Source: Bacteroides sp. AN502(2024)
GTDB lineage: Bacteria > Bacteroidota > Bacteroidia > Bacteroidales > Bacteroidaceae
Length of the DNA: 64,000 bases
Direction: 5' to 3'
Assembly (NCBI RefSeq): GCF_041227145.1
Contig: NZ_JBGFSP010000004.1
Span: 124,001 to 188,000, forward strand
Both the position numbers and the translations under genes were made by a program. The stretch's first letter is position 1; each line of letters starts with the position of its first letter. Below the pieces are notes generated by a model. The model was not told where the DNA came from and made no database searches. It saw only the letters and a list, made by a program, of their open reading frames with translations. Below are positions 9,092-19,775 of this stretch, piece by piece.

Positions 9092-12000
9092 TTCCCTTTC
9101 TTCTTCTTCAACGTCAGCACCGGCAGGAAAACAAACACCCCGATTACAGACATTATCAATCCCCCGATAGTACCTGCCGCCAATGGAAACCAGAAACCTT
9201 CTTTCTCTGCGCCCACCATGAAAGGGATAAAACCCAGGATAGTGGAAGCCACCGTCAGAAAAATAGGAATCACTTTCGTGTTCCAGGCTTTCACGTAAGC
9301 CCGGAGCGGTGAAAGACGCGGGAAACGCTTGCGGATAGAATTATATTCATTCAGGATATAAATACTTGCATTCACAGTAATACCGCAGAGCAGGACAAAA
9401 GAAGCAAAACCGCCTTGGTCGAAGTTCAGTTTGAACCAGTAGAATGTAAGGAACACACCGATATAGGATACCGGAATCACAAAGATTATTGCCAACGGCT
9501 GTTTCAGAGAATTAAACAGGATACTTGTGATAAAGAAAATGATAGCAATTACTATCAGGAGCAGGCGATACTGCTTGTTGTCCTTTCCTCCCCACGACCA
9601 GTTATTATCCTCCGATTGGGCTGTATATCCCATCGGCAGAATCTCGTTAAACTCTTCTAAATCCTTTTCCAACACTTTACTTCCCTGCTCCGAAGAGCCG
9701 ATATACTCATATTGCAGGCATAGCCGGTACTGCTGGTTCTCCTTCGCCACTTCCTGCGGCATCTGTCCTTTTTCCACCGTTGCCAGTTCCGAAAGCTTAT
9801 ATTCCTTACCACCCGCCTCAAAAGGATAATACTGCATCGCCCACACATCCCTCTCTTCCGACTGCCGCGAAGAAAGTTTTATCTTTTCCGTGCCCTCTTC
9901 CGTAACCACCGAACCGATTTCCATATTCCGCCCGTATACCGGACGAATAGCAGAAAACAACCTCCCGGCTCCAATCCCTTCCTCTGCCATCCGTTGTTTA
10001 TCCAGATTGAAATAGAATTCCATATAATCATCCTTCCACCAGGAGAAATCGGAACCGATGGTCACTTCCCGGATACGGCGGTGGGACAACAGCTTTTCTT
10101 TCAACTTTTCTGCCTGTGCATATAATTCATCATAATTGTACCCATACATCTTCACCCGGAAAGAGCCCGCATTCTCACGTACATTATTACTGAATCCCTG
10201 ATCCTGCAATCCGTATATACTCCAGTCACCACCGCCCAGTTGAAGCGCCTTACCGATCATACTGGCTTTCAATGTATAAGGGAATCCGCTTTTCTGATGT
10301 TCCTTCGTGAAATAAATATGAATGGATGCCCTACGGGCACTTTCCACAGACGTCTGGAACTGCCTGATTTCCTTAAACCCGCTCAAATAGGTCTCCATCT
10401 TCTTGATGAGTGTGTTCATCTGTTCCAGTGTGCTACCATTCGGCAGATTGGCATTGGCATGGAGCACCACCTCTTCATTGTGGGTAAAGTAACTCCCCTC
10501 ATATACTTTTTGTACAAACAGCCTTAACGTTCCACCTAACACCTTGTCCACCAACGGTTTTACCTTTTCCTTATAAGTAGAAGTCCCCAACGTCTTATTA
10601 TATGCTTCCGCCCACCTGCCATCCCCTTTCATCTTTTCCGGCAACAGGAATACCGGCAATCCGAAAGCCAATAATAACAGAATGCAGACAGCCACCCGCC
10701 AACGACAGAGAATCCGTATCAGCCACCCGTAGAAACGGCTGAAATAAACCGGAACACGCCGCACTTTCGAACGTATCCGCATAAAGGAACGCACGCTCTC
10801 CATCCGCCTTCCCGGCTTTAAGAAAGATGTTTTCTTCCGCCGTTCCAGTCCGATTTTGTCAATCAGGGAAGGGACAAAAAACAGAGCAACCAGCAATGAA
10901 ACTCCCAGATTAATAATTACCACAGCAGCAAAGTCCTGCAAATTGAGTCGTATCTTCTCATCCAGGAAGAAGATAATGACCAATGCACCTATCGTCGTCA
11001 ATGTAGCTGCCAACACAGACATGAACGCCTTCCGGTTTCCGCGCCGCAGATAATGGTCGCTCATCACAATGGTATTGTCAATCACAAGATTCAGTGAGAC
11101 AGTGATACCCGCCAAAGAGTACAACTGCATCTCCAATCCGAACGCATAATAGAAAATAACGGCTATCGCCATATTGACAGACAGGCTGACTACAATCAGA
11201 AACAGGTATTTGGGACTGAAAGTAATCAGCAATACAAACAGAAGCAGAATGGCTACCGTCACTCCCGTACGCAGATAAATCTTGCTTAACTCTTCCCGGA
11301 TAAACTCCGTCGCATCATAACTGGTATGAATTTCATACCCCACCGGAAGAAACGACCGTATACCGTCTATATACTCTTTCACCTTCTTACTCAATGCCAA
11401 CTGGTTAGCCGTTTCTTCCGCCACGACAGACAAGTAAATCGAGTTCAGTCCGTTAATCCGGTAATAACTCTGCGGCTGCTCTTCCACACGGGCGACCTTC
11501 ACCAGTTCATCCAAACCGATTATTCTCCCATCCTTCATCTTTACCTGTATCCGCCCCGCATCAAAATCCCGGCTTTCAGATTCAGGAACCAGTGCCAAGC
11601 GTATCCACTGCCTGCCCGAAGTCCCCTGCTCCACATCGTATGTACCCATGAATTCTTTCTGATAGTGCAACCGGACCGCCTCACGGATATCATCCGTACT
11701 TATCCCAAGCGTACGCAACTGTTCCGAGTCATACTCCAACCGCCACTCCATCGGAGTAGCTCCGCTAAGGTTAATCTTATAAATTCCCGGAAGTTGCGCC
11801 AGACGCGTCTTTATATGTTCCTCGACATATTGCTGAATCAACACAGGCGTAGCGGGTGCATTAATCGTAAACGTCATGAAAGGAGACTGGCTACTCTGTC
11901 CGGGACTCTGCATCTGAATATACGGATAGCTCACCCCGTCCGGCAGCTCCGGCCACGTTTGGCGGATAATGGTAGAAGCCTCAAAACGGGCGACCGCCAC

Positions 12001-12318
12001 ATCCACATGTTTATCCAGCTTCACGCTGACGCTTCCCCATCCATTCCCTGACGTAGAAGAAATTCCCCGAATCCCCTTCACGCGGGCAAGCATCGCCTCC
12101 AACTTGCTGGTAGCCGTCATCTCCACCACACGCGCTGAGGTGCCGGGCATGCTGAAACGCACCGTGAAGCCGGGCAACGTCCGTGACGGGTTCAGTTTGA
12201 CAGGCAATAGCGGAACCAGCGCCAGCCCGACCAACGCCACACAAACAAAAGCCACAATCAGCGTAAAAGCGGAAGCCTTTGAAGACTTTTTTATGTCAGA
12301 ACCTATACCTTGTACCAT
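9088..12318 (-). CDS. RND efflux permease (second of the operon)
   Basis: This is an inner-membrane proton-driven permease of the AcrB/MdtB-C/CusA superfamily, about 1076 aa. Two repeats of six transmembrane helices flank large periplasmic loops. A single conserved Asp is seen in transmembrane helix 4, LNLVIDNTIVMSDHY, where AcrB has two. The second half carries LLCGITVNASIYILNEYNS. The ATG at 12318 overlaps the TolC gene stop in TGATG; a GTG at 12321 would add one residue. It is last in an operon of adaptor, RND, TolC, RND. Having two different permeases with one adaptor suggests a mixed trimer like MdtBC or two alternative pumps. The substrate cannot be told from sequence. Confidence 0.88.
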   Translation of the reverse strand: MVQGIGSDIKKSSKASAFTLIVAFVCVALVGLALVPLLPVKLNPSRTLPGFTVRFSMPGTSARVVEMTATSKLEAMLARVKGIRGISSTSGNGWGSVSVKLDKHVDVAVARFEASTIIRQTWPELPDGVSYPYIQMQSPGQSSQSPFMTFTINAPATPVLIQQYVEEHIKTRLAQLPGIYKINLSGATPMEWRLEYDSEQLRTLGISTDDIREAVRLHYQKEFMGTYDVEQGTSGRQWIRLALVPESESRDFDAGRIQVKMKDGRIIGLDELVKVARVEEQPQSYYRINGLNSIYLSVVAEETANQLALSKKVKEYIDGIRSFLPVGYEIHTSYDATEFIREELSKIYLRTGVTVAILLLFVLLITFSPKYLFLIVVSLSVNMAIAVIFYYAFGLEMQLYSLAGITVSLNLVIDNTIVMSDHYLRRGNRKAFMSVLAATLTTIGALVIIFFLDEKIRLNLQDFAAVVIINLGVSLLVALFFVPSLIDKIGLERRKKTSFLKPGRRMESVRSFMRIRSKVRRVPVYFSRFYGWLIRILCRWRVAVCILLLLAFGLPVFLLPEKMKGDGRWAEAYNKTLGTSTYKEKVKPLVDKVLGGTLRLFVQKVYEGSYFTHNEEVVLHANANLPNGSTLEQMNTLIKKMETYLSGFKEIRQFQTSVESARRASIHIYFTKEHQKSGFPYTLKASMIGKALQLGGGDWSIYGLQDQGFSNNVRENAGSFRVKMYGYNYDELYAQAEKLKEKLLSHRRIREVTIGSDFSWWKDDYMEFYFNLDKQRMAEEGIGAGRLFSAIRPVYGRNMEIGSVVTEEGTEKIKLSSRQSEERDVWAMQYYPFEAGGKEYKLSELATVEKGQMPQEVAKENQQYRLCLQYEYIGSSEQGSKVLEKDLEEFNEILPMGYTAQSEDNNWSWGGKDNKQYRLLLIVIAIIFFITSILFNSLKQPLAIIFVIPVSYIGVFLTFYWFKLNFDQGGFASFVLLCGITVNASIYILNEYNSIRKRFPRLSPLRAYVKAWNTKVIPIFLTVASTILGFIPFMVGAEKEGFWFPLAAGTIGGLIMSVIGVFVFLPVLTLKKKKGN

Positions 12319-13823
12319 CACTTCACCAATTTTCCACCATTGAAATCAAATCTGTCCGAAAGTGGAAGTTTGGCAGCGAAATCAAACAAGGTGAGCCTTC
12401 GTATCTTGTAATAATTCAGCCAGTAATTCTGCAGAGCGGAAATATAATTCCGTTGCGCCTGCTGCTGCCTGTTCAATGAAAGAGTCAGGCTGTTAATATC
12501 CGCCTTGCCGATAATAAAACGCTGCTTTGTCTCATTATACGCAAGTATGGCCAGGTCCAGTGCCTCCTCCGCACTCACGATCAGCTGCTGCTGGATATTG
12601 AAGTCACTCACTGTCATAATCACCTCCTCTTCGATACTTATCTCATTCTGACGTGCCGAAATCTTCACCACATTCAGATTATTCCGTGCCATATTATACT
12701 TGCCTTTACGAACCCCCCAGTCCACTATCGGTATAGAGACACTAACCGCCACCAAGTCCTGCTGCATCGGTTTATGATACACACCACCGAAATTATCCGC
12801 CACCTGATTAAAGCCGATGCTCGCATTCACACTGGCGTTGAAACGGGACTCTTTCTTCGTCCTGTCCACATTCCGTTCCGCCTCCAATACATTCTGCTTC
12901 AGCTCCAGCAGTTGAGGATTGTTGCTTCTTCCCCAACTCAAAGCCTCATCCACCGGAATCTCTATCCTGTCCGGACGGGAAGGAAGTTCCAGCTCGATTT
13001 GCGTATTCTTATCCAGATTAAGGAAAGATGCCAAAGAAAACATCGCCCGTTTCAGGTCGCTCGCCTTATTCTGCAATGTATTCTGCGCATTCACACGATC
13101 CAGTCTCAATGTCAGCAAGTCAGCCTGTGAAATGGCAGCTATCCGGTGACGTTGCTGCCCGATGCGATAAAGCGTGTCCGTGGAAGCCAGGTTATCTTTT
13201 GCCAGTTTATATTCCGCCTGTGCCATAGCCAAAGAGAAGAAATAATTGGTGGCCGTTTCCGATACTTTCTCCACATTATAGAGGAACTCCTTTTTCACAC
13301 GTTCGTATTTCAATGGTTCTATCTTCCTTTCCCACCTAAAAGGATTGTATCCTACCAAGCTCTGCGAATATCCGATCCGCACAGGAACACTGGTGAATTG
13401 TGTCGCGCTGTTATCCCCGAAGTTACGCATATAGGCAAGACTCGACTCCAAGTAGAACGTACCGCCGGTCAGGTCAAGATTCTGTCTCACGCTCAATCCG
13501 CCATAGGCATAATAAGACTGTTGCGTACGATATACATCCAGATTGGCCCCCGAATCATAACGTTTCGTAATATCCCGGTTATATTGAGCCGGAGTAAGAT
13601 CCACTGTCAGACTGGGCAAACGGTTGGCACGGTACGTCCGGTATTCCCAGTAACCGGACAGATACATATTCTGCGTACGGAATGACTCCAGCGAACTGTC
13701 ATTAGCTAAAGCAATCGTCCGATTCAAGTCCAGTACCAAACGCTTCTGGGCATTTGCGGAAAAACAGATCCCGCAGGTCATCGCCAGAACGAAACAATAT
13801 CTAACAGATAACTGATAATTCAT
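12318..13823 (-). CDS. TolC-family outer-membrane efflux channel
   Basis: The 501-aa protein has a signal peptide (MNYQLSVRYCFVLAMTCGICFSANA) and long coiled-coil segments, for example VEKVSETATNYFFSLAMAQ, LAKDNLASTDTLYRIGQQRH and LALSLNRQQQAQRNYISALQ-like stretches, typical of the alpha-barrel of outer-membrane efflux proteins. It would form the trimeric outer-membrane exit duct for the adjacent pump. The gene lies between the two RND permease genes, 34 bp after the first and overlapping the second by one base, so its expression is coupled to theirs. Confidence 0.9.
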   Translation of the reverse strand: MNYQLSVRYCFVLAMTCGICFSANAQKRLVLDLNRTIALANDSSLESFRTQNMYLSGYWEYRTYRANRLPSLTVDLTPAQYNRDITKRYDSGANLDVYRTQQSYYAYGGLSVRQNLDLTGGTFYLESSLAYMRNFGDNSATQFTSVPVRIGYSQSLVGYNPFRWERKIEPLKYERVKKEFLYNVEKVSETATNYFFSLAMAQAEYKLAKDNLASTDTLYRIGQQRHRIAAISQADLLTLRLDRVNAQNTLQNKASDLKRAMFSLASFLNLDKNTQIELELPSRPDRIEIPVDEALSWGRSNNPQLLELKQNVLEAERNVDRTKKESRFNASVNASIGFNQVADNFGGVYHKPMQQDLVAVSVSIPIVDWGVRKGKYNMARNNLNVVKISARQNEISIEEEVIMTVSDFNIQQQLIVSAEEALDLAILAYNETKQRFIIGKADINSLTLSLNRQQQAQRNYISALQNYWLNYYKIRRLTLFDFAAKLPLSDRFDFNGGKLVK

Positions 13824-13857
13824 AACTGATATTTTTTTATTTTGAAAATAATTTGCG

Positions 13858-16800
13858 TCAATCCGCGTTAATCTGCGTTTGAACCTTCTTATTCCTGTAA
13901 ATAAACCAATAAAGCAACGGTATGATAAACAGACTCACTGCCGTACCAACCAACATCGTCCCTATCATGGCAATGGACAACGGCTTTTGCAGTTCCGACC
14001 CCATATCCGAGGAAAACAACAAAGGCACCATCGCAAAGATGGTAGTCAGCGAAGTCATGATAATGGGACGCAGACGTCTGCGTCCGGCTTCATGGATGGC
14101 TTCCAACAAGGAAACACCCGCCTTACGCAGTTCATTGATGGCATCCAGCTTCAGAATAGAGTCATTGATTACAATACCACAGGTGACGATCATTCCGATA
14201 GCAGACATCAGATTCAGTGTATGCCCGCAAAGCCAAAGCAGCAACAACGCGAATGCCACATCTATCGGAATCTCCGCCAGAACAAGCAAAGGCTGTAGAA
14301 AGCTCTCGAACTGTGCCGCAAGAATAAAATACATCAGCAACAGTGAAATCATAAGTATCACTACCAGTTCATCCAGCATTTCCCGATTTGAGAAGAAGCT
14401 GCCGGAAAAGCCCGTGTCCCACTCTCCCGTTTCCTCCGCTACCCGCTTCACATCCTTTATCAGCCTGCCCGCATCCCGCACCCCGTAAAAGTCGAAAGGT
14501 ACAAACTCCCCGTTACGCCCGGAAGTGATACTTTTCAAGTCCTCGGCAGGAGTCACCCTCACCAGCTCCCAAAGAGGAATATATTCCACATTCCCTTTGC
14601 CATCCGGCTGTGTCTGTATTAGTGTCTCCTGCAATACCCTGTTCACCGTCTTCTCATTCCCCGAAATATTAATCGGAAGATACTGCTGGTAGGAGTGCAG
14701 CATGGTCACGCTGTTTTCACGGAAAGCGGTTTTCAGTATACGGTACAGTTCGTTATAAGAAACACGGTAGAGCAGCAGTTTTTCCTTGCTGATGCTCAGG
14801 TTCAACTGGTTCTCAAAGGCGATGCCAGTAGGGTTGATTCCGGTTTCTTCCGCCAGTTCCCGTTCCACTTTGCGAACCATTTCCGCATCCGGTGCCTGTG
14901 CCCTGTTGCGGGCATAAAATTCGGCTACGATATCCGGATCGCCCGTTACAAAAAGCTTCTCAAACACCGTTTCAGGAGGAGAGAAAGAAATGACGGAAAG
15001 CGGATAGCGTTCTTTCAGCCTCCGGTATATCTCCTGTTCCAAAGAGGCAATTCCTGTGGAAGCCTCCGTCCGGAAATAAAGTTCCGCTTCGGAAGATGAA
15101 AGTTCCCTCTCCCGATTCAGGATAAAGTCCTGCCTGCCGACAGAAGCCGTCTGTTCCAAAGACTGACCGTCCAGTTCCTTAAAAAGTTCATTCACACGCC
15201 TCCTATTTTCATCCACGTGAATATTCTCATTCCAATCGATGCGGACAATCAATTCATTCTCTTCTATGTCAGGCATCCGTTGCTTATCTATAAAGAAAAA
15301 GAGAAATACACAGAGCGGAATGGAAACGATACAGAATAGTATGCTGAACGTTTTATGGGAGAATACCCAGTCGACTCCGGCATCATAGAAACGGTCCAGC
15401 GTATGGTCTTTTATCAGATTGTTGAATTTAAAGGAAAGCCATTTCCTTTTCCGGGTATGAATACCTGCCCGATAAACCAGCAAATAAAGCACCGGAAGAA
15501 GCATGATTCCCGTAAAATAAGAGACCATCAACCCTACCGTGACAGAGAAAGCCTGATCATAAAAGATAGCTCCTGCAATGCCGCTCATAAAAATCAACGG
15601 AGCGAATACGGCAATAGTAGTCAAGGAGGAACTCAACATGGGAGTCACCACCTCACTCGTTCCCGTGATACAGGCACGACGCAAAGAATATCCCCGTTCC
15701 CGGTATTGCGAGATGTTTTCAGTCACGATAATCGAACTGTCAATCATCATTCCCAAAGCCAGAATCAACCCTGCAAGGGAGATGATGTTCAGTGATATAT
15801 GGCAAAGGTAGAAGAATACGAAACTGATGACGATGGAGACCACCATGCTGAGCCCGATGACCAGCGGGGATTTCACATCACCCAGAAACAGGACTGCTAC
15901 CAGACAGATAAACAGAAAGCCTAAAGAAAGATTCTGCTGCAGATTGGAAATCGTGTAGTCGAGCAGTTCCGTCTGGTTACGGCTGATACTGAAATCAATG
16001 TCCGGATATACCCGCTGGAAGTAATTCATAGTATTTACCAGAGACTGCTTCATCTTGTCCATATTCTCGTCCGCCTGCTTGATGACTGCCAGCGTCACCG
16101 CACGCTTGCCGTTCGATAAGGACACGCCCTTTTCCTTCACAGGTACGATATTGACCTGACAGAAATCCTTTAACTGTACGATACGGTCCCCCTTACGCAG
16201 ATAGATATTCTCCACATCCTCCGCCGTGCGCAGCAATGTCGAGAATTTGATATTATATTCATAGTATCCGTCACGTACCGTCATGCTGCCCGGTTCCACG
16301 TTATTGGCAGCCAAAGCCGATTCAATATCCTCGATGGAAAGTCCCATCATAGCCAGCCTGTCCTCATCGGGCACAATCTGCACCTGACGTTCCACCAGCC
16401 CGGTCACATCCACCATAGCCACTTCCTCGAGCTGCTCTATCCTGCGCTTGATAACCGATTCGGCAAACTCGCACAAGTCAAGGAAAGACTGTTGTCCCGT
16501 GGTACTGTATGTACTGTCATTCTTCAAAGTCAGGTTCAGGTAAAACACGGGAATATCCGTTGCGCTCGCCTTGACGACTTTCGGACGTTCCGTCTCTTTG
16601 GGAAGATAGTTCATCGCGGCGTCTATTTTCTCATTGACCTCGATAAAGGCGAGATCCGTATTGGTGCCGAACTCAAAAGACAGACGGATGATACCTGCCC
16701 CGTCCCTCGATTCACTATGAATGTCCTTCAATGTCGAAACCTGAATCAGTTGGCTGCGCAAAGGTTTCACAATCGTATTTTCCAGTTCACGGGCGGATGT

Positions 16801-16953
16801 ATTGGCTGCAGAAACCTGTACGGTGATTTCCGGAATGGCGATATCCGGAAGCAGCGATATGGGCAGGGTAGAATAGGTCACCAGCCCGATAATGAAACAA
16901 GCGATGAACGCCATCAACACGGCGATAGGACGCTGGATTAAAAATTTTATCAT
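13858..16953 (-). CDS. RND efflux permease (first of the operon)
   Basis: This is a 1031-aa inner-membrane proton antiporter of the RND superfamily. It begins MIKFLIQRPIAVLMAFIACF, the usual first helix with an amphipathic N-terminus. Helix 4 holds LALGMMIDSSIIVTENI, with one Asp of the proton-relay pair. The second half has SAIGMIVTCGIVINDSI and the block RRLRPIIMTSLTTIFAMVPL, a family signature repeated as TPMLSSSLTTIAVFAPL in the first half. The gene is 48 bp downstream of the adaptor gene. The companion permease further down the operon is of similar size but clearly different in sequence, so they are not recent duplicates. Confidence 0.92.
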   Translation of the reverse strand: MIKFLIQRPIAVLMAFIACFIIGLVTYSTLPISLLPDIAIPEITVQVSAANTSARELENTIVKPLRSQLIQVSTLKDIHSESRDGAGIIRLSFEFGTNTDLAFIEVNEKIDAAMNYLPKETERPKVVKASATDIPVFYLNLTLKNDSTYSTTGQQSFLDLCEFAESVIKRRIEQLEEVAMVDVTGLVERQVQIVPDEDRLAMMGLSIEDIESALAANNVEPGSMTVRDGYYEYNIKFSTLLRTAEDVENIYLRKGDRIVQLKDFCQVNIVPVKEKGVSLSNGKRAVTLAVIKQADENMDKMKQSLVNTMNYFQRVYPDIDFSISRNQTELLDYTISNLQQNLSLGFLFICLVAVLFLGDVKSPLVIGLSMVVSIVISFVFFYLCHISLNIISLAGLILALGMMIDSSIIVTENISQYRERGYSLRRACITGTSEVVTPMLSSSLTTIAVFAPLIFMSGIAGAIFYDQAFSVTVGLMVSYFTGIMLLPVLYLLVYRAGIHTRKRKWLSFKFNNLIKDHTLDRFYDAGVDWVFSHKTFSILFCIVSIPLCVFLFFFIDKQRMPDIEENELIVRIDWNENIHVDENRRRVNELFKELDGQSLEQTASVGRQDFILNRERELSSSEAELYFRTEASTGIASLEQEIYRRLKERYPLSVISFSPPETVFEKLFVTGDPDIVAEFYARNRAQAPDAEMVRKVERELAEETGINPTGIAFENQLNLSISKEKLLLYRVSYNELYRILKTAFRENSVTMLHSYQQYLPINISGNEKTVNRVLQETLIQTQPDGKGNVEYIPLWELVRVTPAEDLKSITSGRNGEFVPFDFYGVRDAGRLIKDVKRVAEETGEWDTGFSGSFFSNREMLDELVVILMISLLLMYFILAAQFESFLQPLLVLAEIPIDVAFALLLLWLCGHTLNLMSAIGMIVTCGIVINDSILKLDAINELRKAGVSLLEAIHEAGRRRLRPIIMTSLTTIFAMVPLLFSSDMGSELQKPLSIAMIGTMLVGTAVSLFIIPLLYWFIYRNKKVQTQINAD

Positions 16954-17001
16954 GCTTTTCTATCTATCAATTAACTCCACTAATCACTCATCACTGACCA
17001 G

Positions 17002-18099
17002 TTAATCACTAACCGTTACTTCCGCTTCATGCGCCAGATTCAGATTTCCGGTCACAATGACCGTATCTCCTTCCAGCAGGCCATTTTCAATGCCTTTCTG
17101 AGATTTATCAGAAACGATATATTCCGTAGCATTCTCCAGTCCCGTATGCACATAGTTCCACATGGCCTTGCCCTCTTTCAATGTAAAAACCACCTGCTTG
17201 CCGGAGCGTAACACCACAGCCGTCTTGGGAATCACCAACTGTTCACTCAGGCTTCTTCTGACACTAACCCTTACGTTCATACCACTGAACAGCCTGCCTT
17301 CACCGTTCACGTCAGCTTTCACCTTTACCATCCCGTTCGTATCCACCAACGGATTGATTTCAGATACGCTGCCTTCAAACGAATCCCCTCCGGCATAGGG
17401 AAGCACCATTACCTTATCACCTTTCTTTATAAAAGCAAGCTCATTCTCCAATACGGTAAATTCGGCCTCCATACCTCTGGTATCAAGAATAGTACAGAAC
17501 ACTTCCGAGGTATTGGCCGGGTTATAAGGCTTTGAAAAAAGATTGGCCACCACCCCGTCAAAAGGAGCGACCAGCGTAGCATGCTCCGTCTCCCTTTTTG
17601 CCAGTTCGTACTGGGATTTCGACTGGTCATACCCGCTTTTCACTTTGGCAATCTTCATTATATCCGCCGGAACGTTACTGAAATCATCAACAGAATATCC
17701 CTGCCCTATCAGTACGTCTTTCATCTCCAGTTCGGCTCTCAACAAAGCATCCTCCGACTGGGACAGCTTCTGCTCCAAACGGAATCTGTCCAACTCCGCC
17801 AGTTTCTGCCCTTTATGTACTCGGTCGCCATTCTTCACATAGATATGAGCGATGACTTCACTGGTTTCAAAACGCAAATCGGCTTTATTGCGAGCATTCA
17901 CCTTACCGTTGCTTACCAACTCATGATTAAAACTCTGCCGTTTCATGACTTGGACGGTTACCTCATTTTTTGCATCAGGAAGAACGGTGGAAACTCCTTG
18001 CTCTTCCTTTTCCGTATTGCTTTTCTTGTTAAAGCAGGAGGTTGTTCCTCCGCAGGCCAAACAACATAACAGTAACCATATACAATTGTATTCTTTCAT
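17002..18099 (-). CDS. RND efflux periplasmic adaptor (HlyD/MFP family), likely lipoprotein
   Basis: This is the membrane fusion protein that links the RND permease to the TolC channel. From ATG 18099 it is 365 aa and starts MKEYNCIWLLLCCLACGGTT, a lipoprotein-like signal with candidate acylated cysteines near residues 16-22. The lipoyl/barrel-sandwich halves are seen at VIAHIYVKNGDRVHKGQKLA and ATLVAPFDGVVANLFSK, either side of a predicted alpha-helical hairpin (QKLSQSEDALLRAELEM). The C-terminal membrane-proximal domain includes LVIPKTAVV. An upstream in-frame ATG at 18147 would put 16 extra residues before the signal, so 18099 is preferred. It is the first gene of the efflux operon. Confidence 0.9.
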   Translation of the reverse strand: MKEYNCIWLLLCCLACGGTTSCFNKKSNTEKEEQGVSTVLPDAKNEVTVQVMKRQSFNHELVSNGKVNARNKADLRFETSEVIAHIYVKNGDRVHKGQKLAELDRFRLEQKLSQSEDALLRAELEMKDVLIGQGYSVDDFSNVPADIMKIAKVKSGYDQSKSQYELAKRETEHATLVAPFDGVVANLFSKPYNPANTSEVFCTILDTRGMEAEFTVLENELAFIKKGDKVMVLPYAGGDSFEGSVSEINPLVDTNGMVKVKADVNGEGRLFSGMNVRVSVRRSLSEQLVIPKTAVVLRSGKQVVFTLKEGKAMWNYVHTGLENATEYIVSDKSQKGIENGLLEGDTVIVTGNLNLAHEAEVTVSD

Positions 18100-18251
18100 A
18101 ATAATATCTATATTGCTATCAATTACACATCTATTTAGGATTAACAAAGTCTATAATCAAATCATCCGTATCATGCTCAATATCCAGCACATCATCTACA
18201 AAAAGGACAATGCCGCCATAAGAGCCCCCCAACCCATGAAATACTTAGCTA

Positions 18252-18259
18252 CAAAAGTA
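18252..18259 (-). promoter_or_regulatory. possible -7 box for the efflux operon
   Basis: On the minus strand this reads TACTTTTG, matching TAnnTTTG. No TTTG box is seen at the expected distance. The rest of 18100-18378 is AT-rich with no other gene that I can support. Confidence 0.3.
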
Positions 18260-18378
18260 ACATAAAACACCACTCCTATTCTCTTTTTCAGTAATAATTT
18301 ATCATTAAAACAAGATATTAACATTATTGAAGTTAAATATAATGAAAGCCAAAATAAAAGGACAAGAAGAAACTTTTT

Positions 18379-19629
18379 TTATTTATATTCATAATATAAT
18401 ATTACAGGATTTGATTCTTCGTTTATTTCTTTCAATACTTTTCGATTTTTCACTTTTTGAGATATTGTATTATTCTCTGAAGCAAAATATTTCAATTCCG
18501 GTAAAAAATCAGTTGCTACCATATAATATACTCCATTTTCTCCTGATGATAAAAAAGATGGTAACGTATGGTTCTTCGGACAAATAGAATACAGAATATC
18601 ATCCACAGTGTTAGTAAACAAATAAGCCTCATGAGTTTTTAAATTACACTGCAACTTTTTCTTCTGCCACGAATAGCAGTCCAAGTACAAAATATCATCT
18701 TTTTCAAATATATCTGCAATAGCAATTATTTTATTTTGTTTTCCTAGTCTCATATGTATATCAATCTTCATATCAGCCCTCATTTGAGGATTTACATAGG
18801 CATCCTTTTCCTGTTCTTTAATATCTGCATTCTTCACTGTGTTCTTGCCATAAAAACCAAGAAAAGGATATAGTTTCCCTTGAGAAAGGCACATTACAGA
18901 ATCTGAAAGTCCGAAAGAAAACAAAACTCTATCCCCTGATATAGGATAAAACAAATTAGTATGTAAGAATTCATCTTTCCAACCTTTATTATACTCTTCC
19001 GCATCCATCCATTGAGCCATTACCGCACCGTTATCAATATTAAGCTGCTTCAATATATGATACTTGTCTTTATCATGCAATGGATAAAAATAGGTATTTA
19101 CTGCATATAATCGATTATTTACACAATAAATTCTTTGTATCTGATTGCCTTCCTTTATTTTAATGCATCTTTTATATATACCGCTTTTTACTGAATATAC
19201 ATAAATACTTTTCTTATGACTATCATATATATATGCTTCTTCAGAATGCTCGTTTATCGTAAAGTCACTACAGTCTCTATATTCTCCAGGAGCATCCCCA
19301 ATATTACCAATTCTTCTTATAAAGCGTCCATCCTTGCCAAAGACAAAAAGCCCTTTAGCTTTCTGTGAGTCTAAAACAAACATCTCATCTTCATAAGATT
19401 GCATTCTATCAATACCTCCAAGTAACACACTATCATTATTCAACATAATTACTTGAACTGAATCAAATACAGTCGAATATAGAAAAGAATCTTTAATATT
19501 GACAGCATCCCAATCAATAACTAATGATTTTGCATGATGGGTCAATCGTGTTTTTCCTGAACATGAAAAGATAAAGCCCAATAAAATACCGATTATCCAA
19601 TAATAGGGCTTAATTCTTAAAACAAACAT
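18379..19629 (-). CDS. six-bladed beta-propeller lipoprotein
   Basis: The 416-aa product has a lipoprotein signal (IIGILLGFIFSC, Cys about residue 23) and is expected on the cell surface or in the periplasm. The body shows propeller blades with the recurrent motif of a strand, FGKDGRFIRRIGNIGDAPGEY, which is the typical G-x-G-x-G-P-G-E-Y-like turn, followed by blades such as IYDSHKKSIYVYS. The C-terminus NEESNPVILYYEYK matches the ending of other propeller genes in this window. No catalytic residues are evident. It is the last gene of the long minus-strand cluster, 147 bp after a DUF1573 gene. Function unknown; a binding or scaffold role for the co-encoded peptides is a guess. Confidence 0.75.
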   Translation of the reverse strand: MFVLRIKPYYWIIGILLGFIFSCSGKTRLTHHAKSLVIDWDAVNIKDSFLYSTVFDSVQVIMLNNDSVLLGGIDRMQSYEDEMFVLDSQKAKGLFVFGKDGRFIRRIGNIGDAPGEYRDCSDFTINEHSEEAYIYDSHKKSIYVYSVKSGIYKRCIKIKEGNQIQRIYCVNNRLYAVNTYFYPLHDKDKYHILKQLNIDNGAVMAQWMDAEEYNKGWKDEFLHTNLFYPISGDRVLFSFGLSDSVMCLSQGKLYPFLGFYGKNTVKNADIKEQEKDAYVNPQMRADMKIDIHMRLGKQNKIIAIADIFEKDDILYLDCYSWQKKKLQCNLKTHEAYLFTNTVDDILYSICPKNHTLPSFLSSGENGVYYMVATDFLPELKYFASENNTISQKVKNRKVLKEINEESNPVILYYEYK

Positions 19630-19775
19630 AGTACTTCCTTTCTTTTAATTAAAGTTTATATCAATAGGAGCCATAGAAAATATAATGTAGCATACCCCTA
19701 TTAAACAAAATTTGAAAACAAGAATATGCTACGTTATATCACCCAAGCTAATTGCTAAAACATTCTACAACCTTA

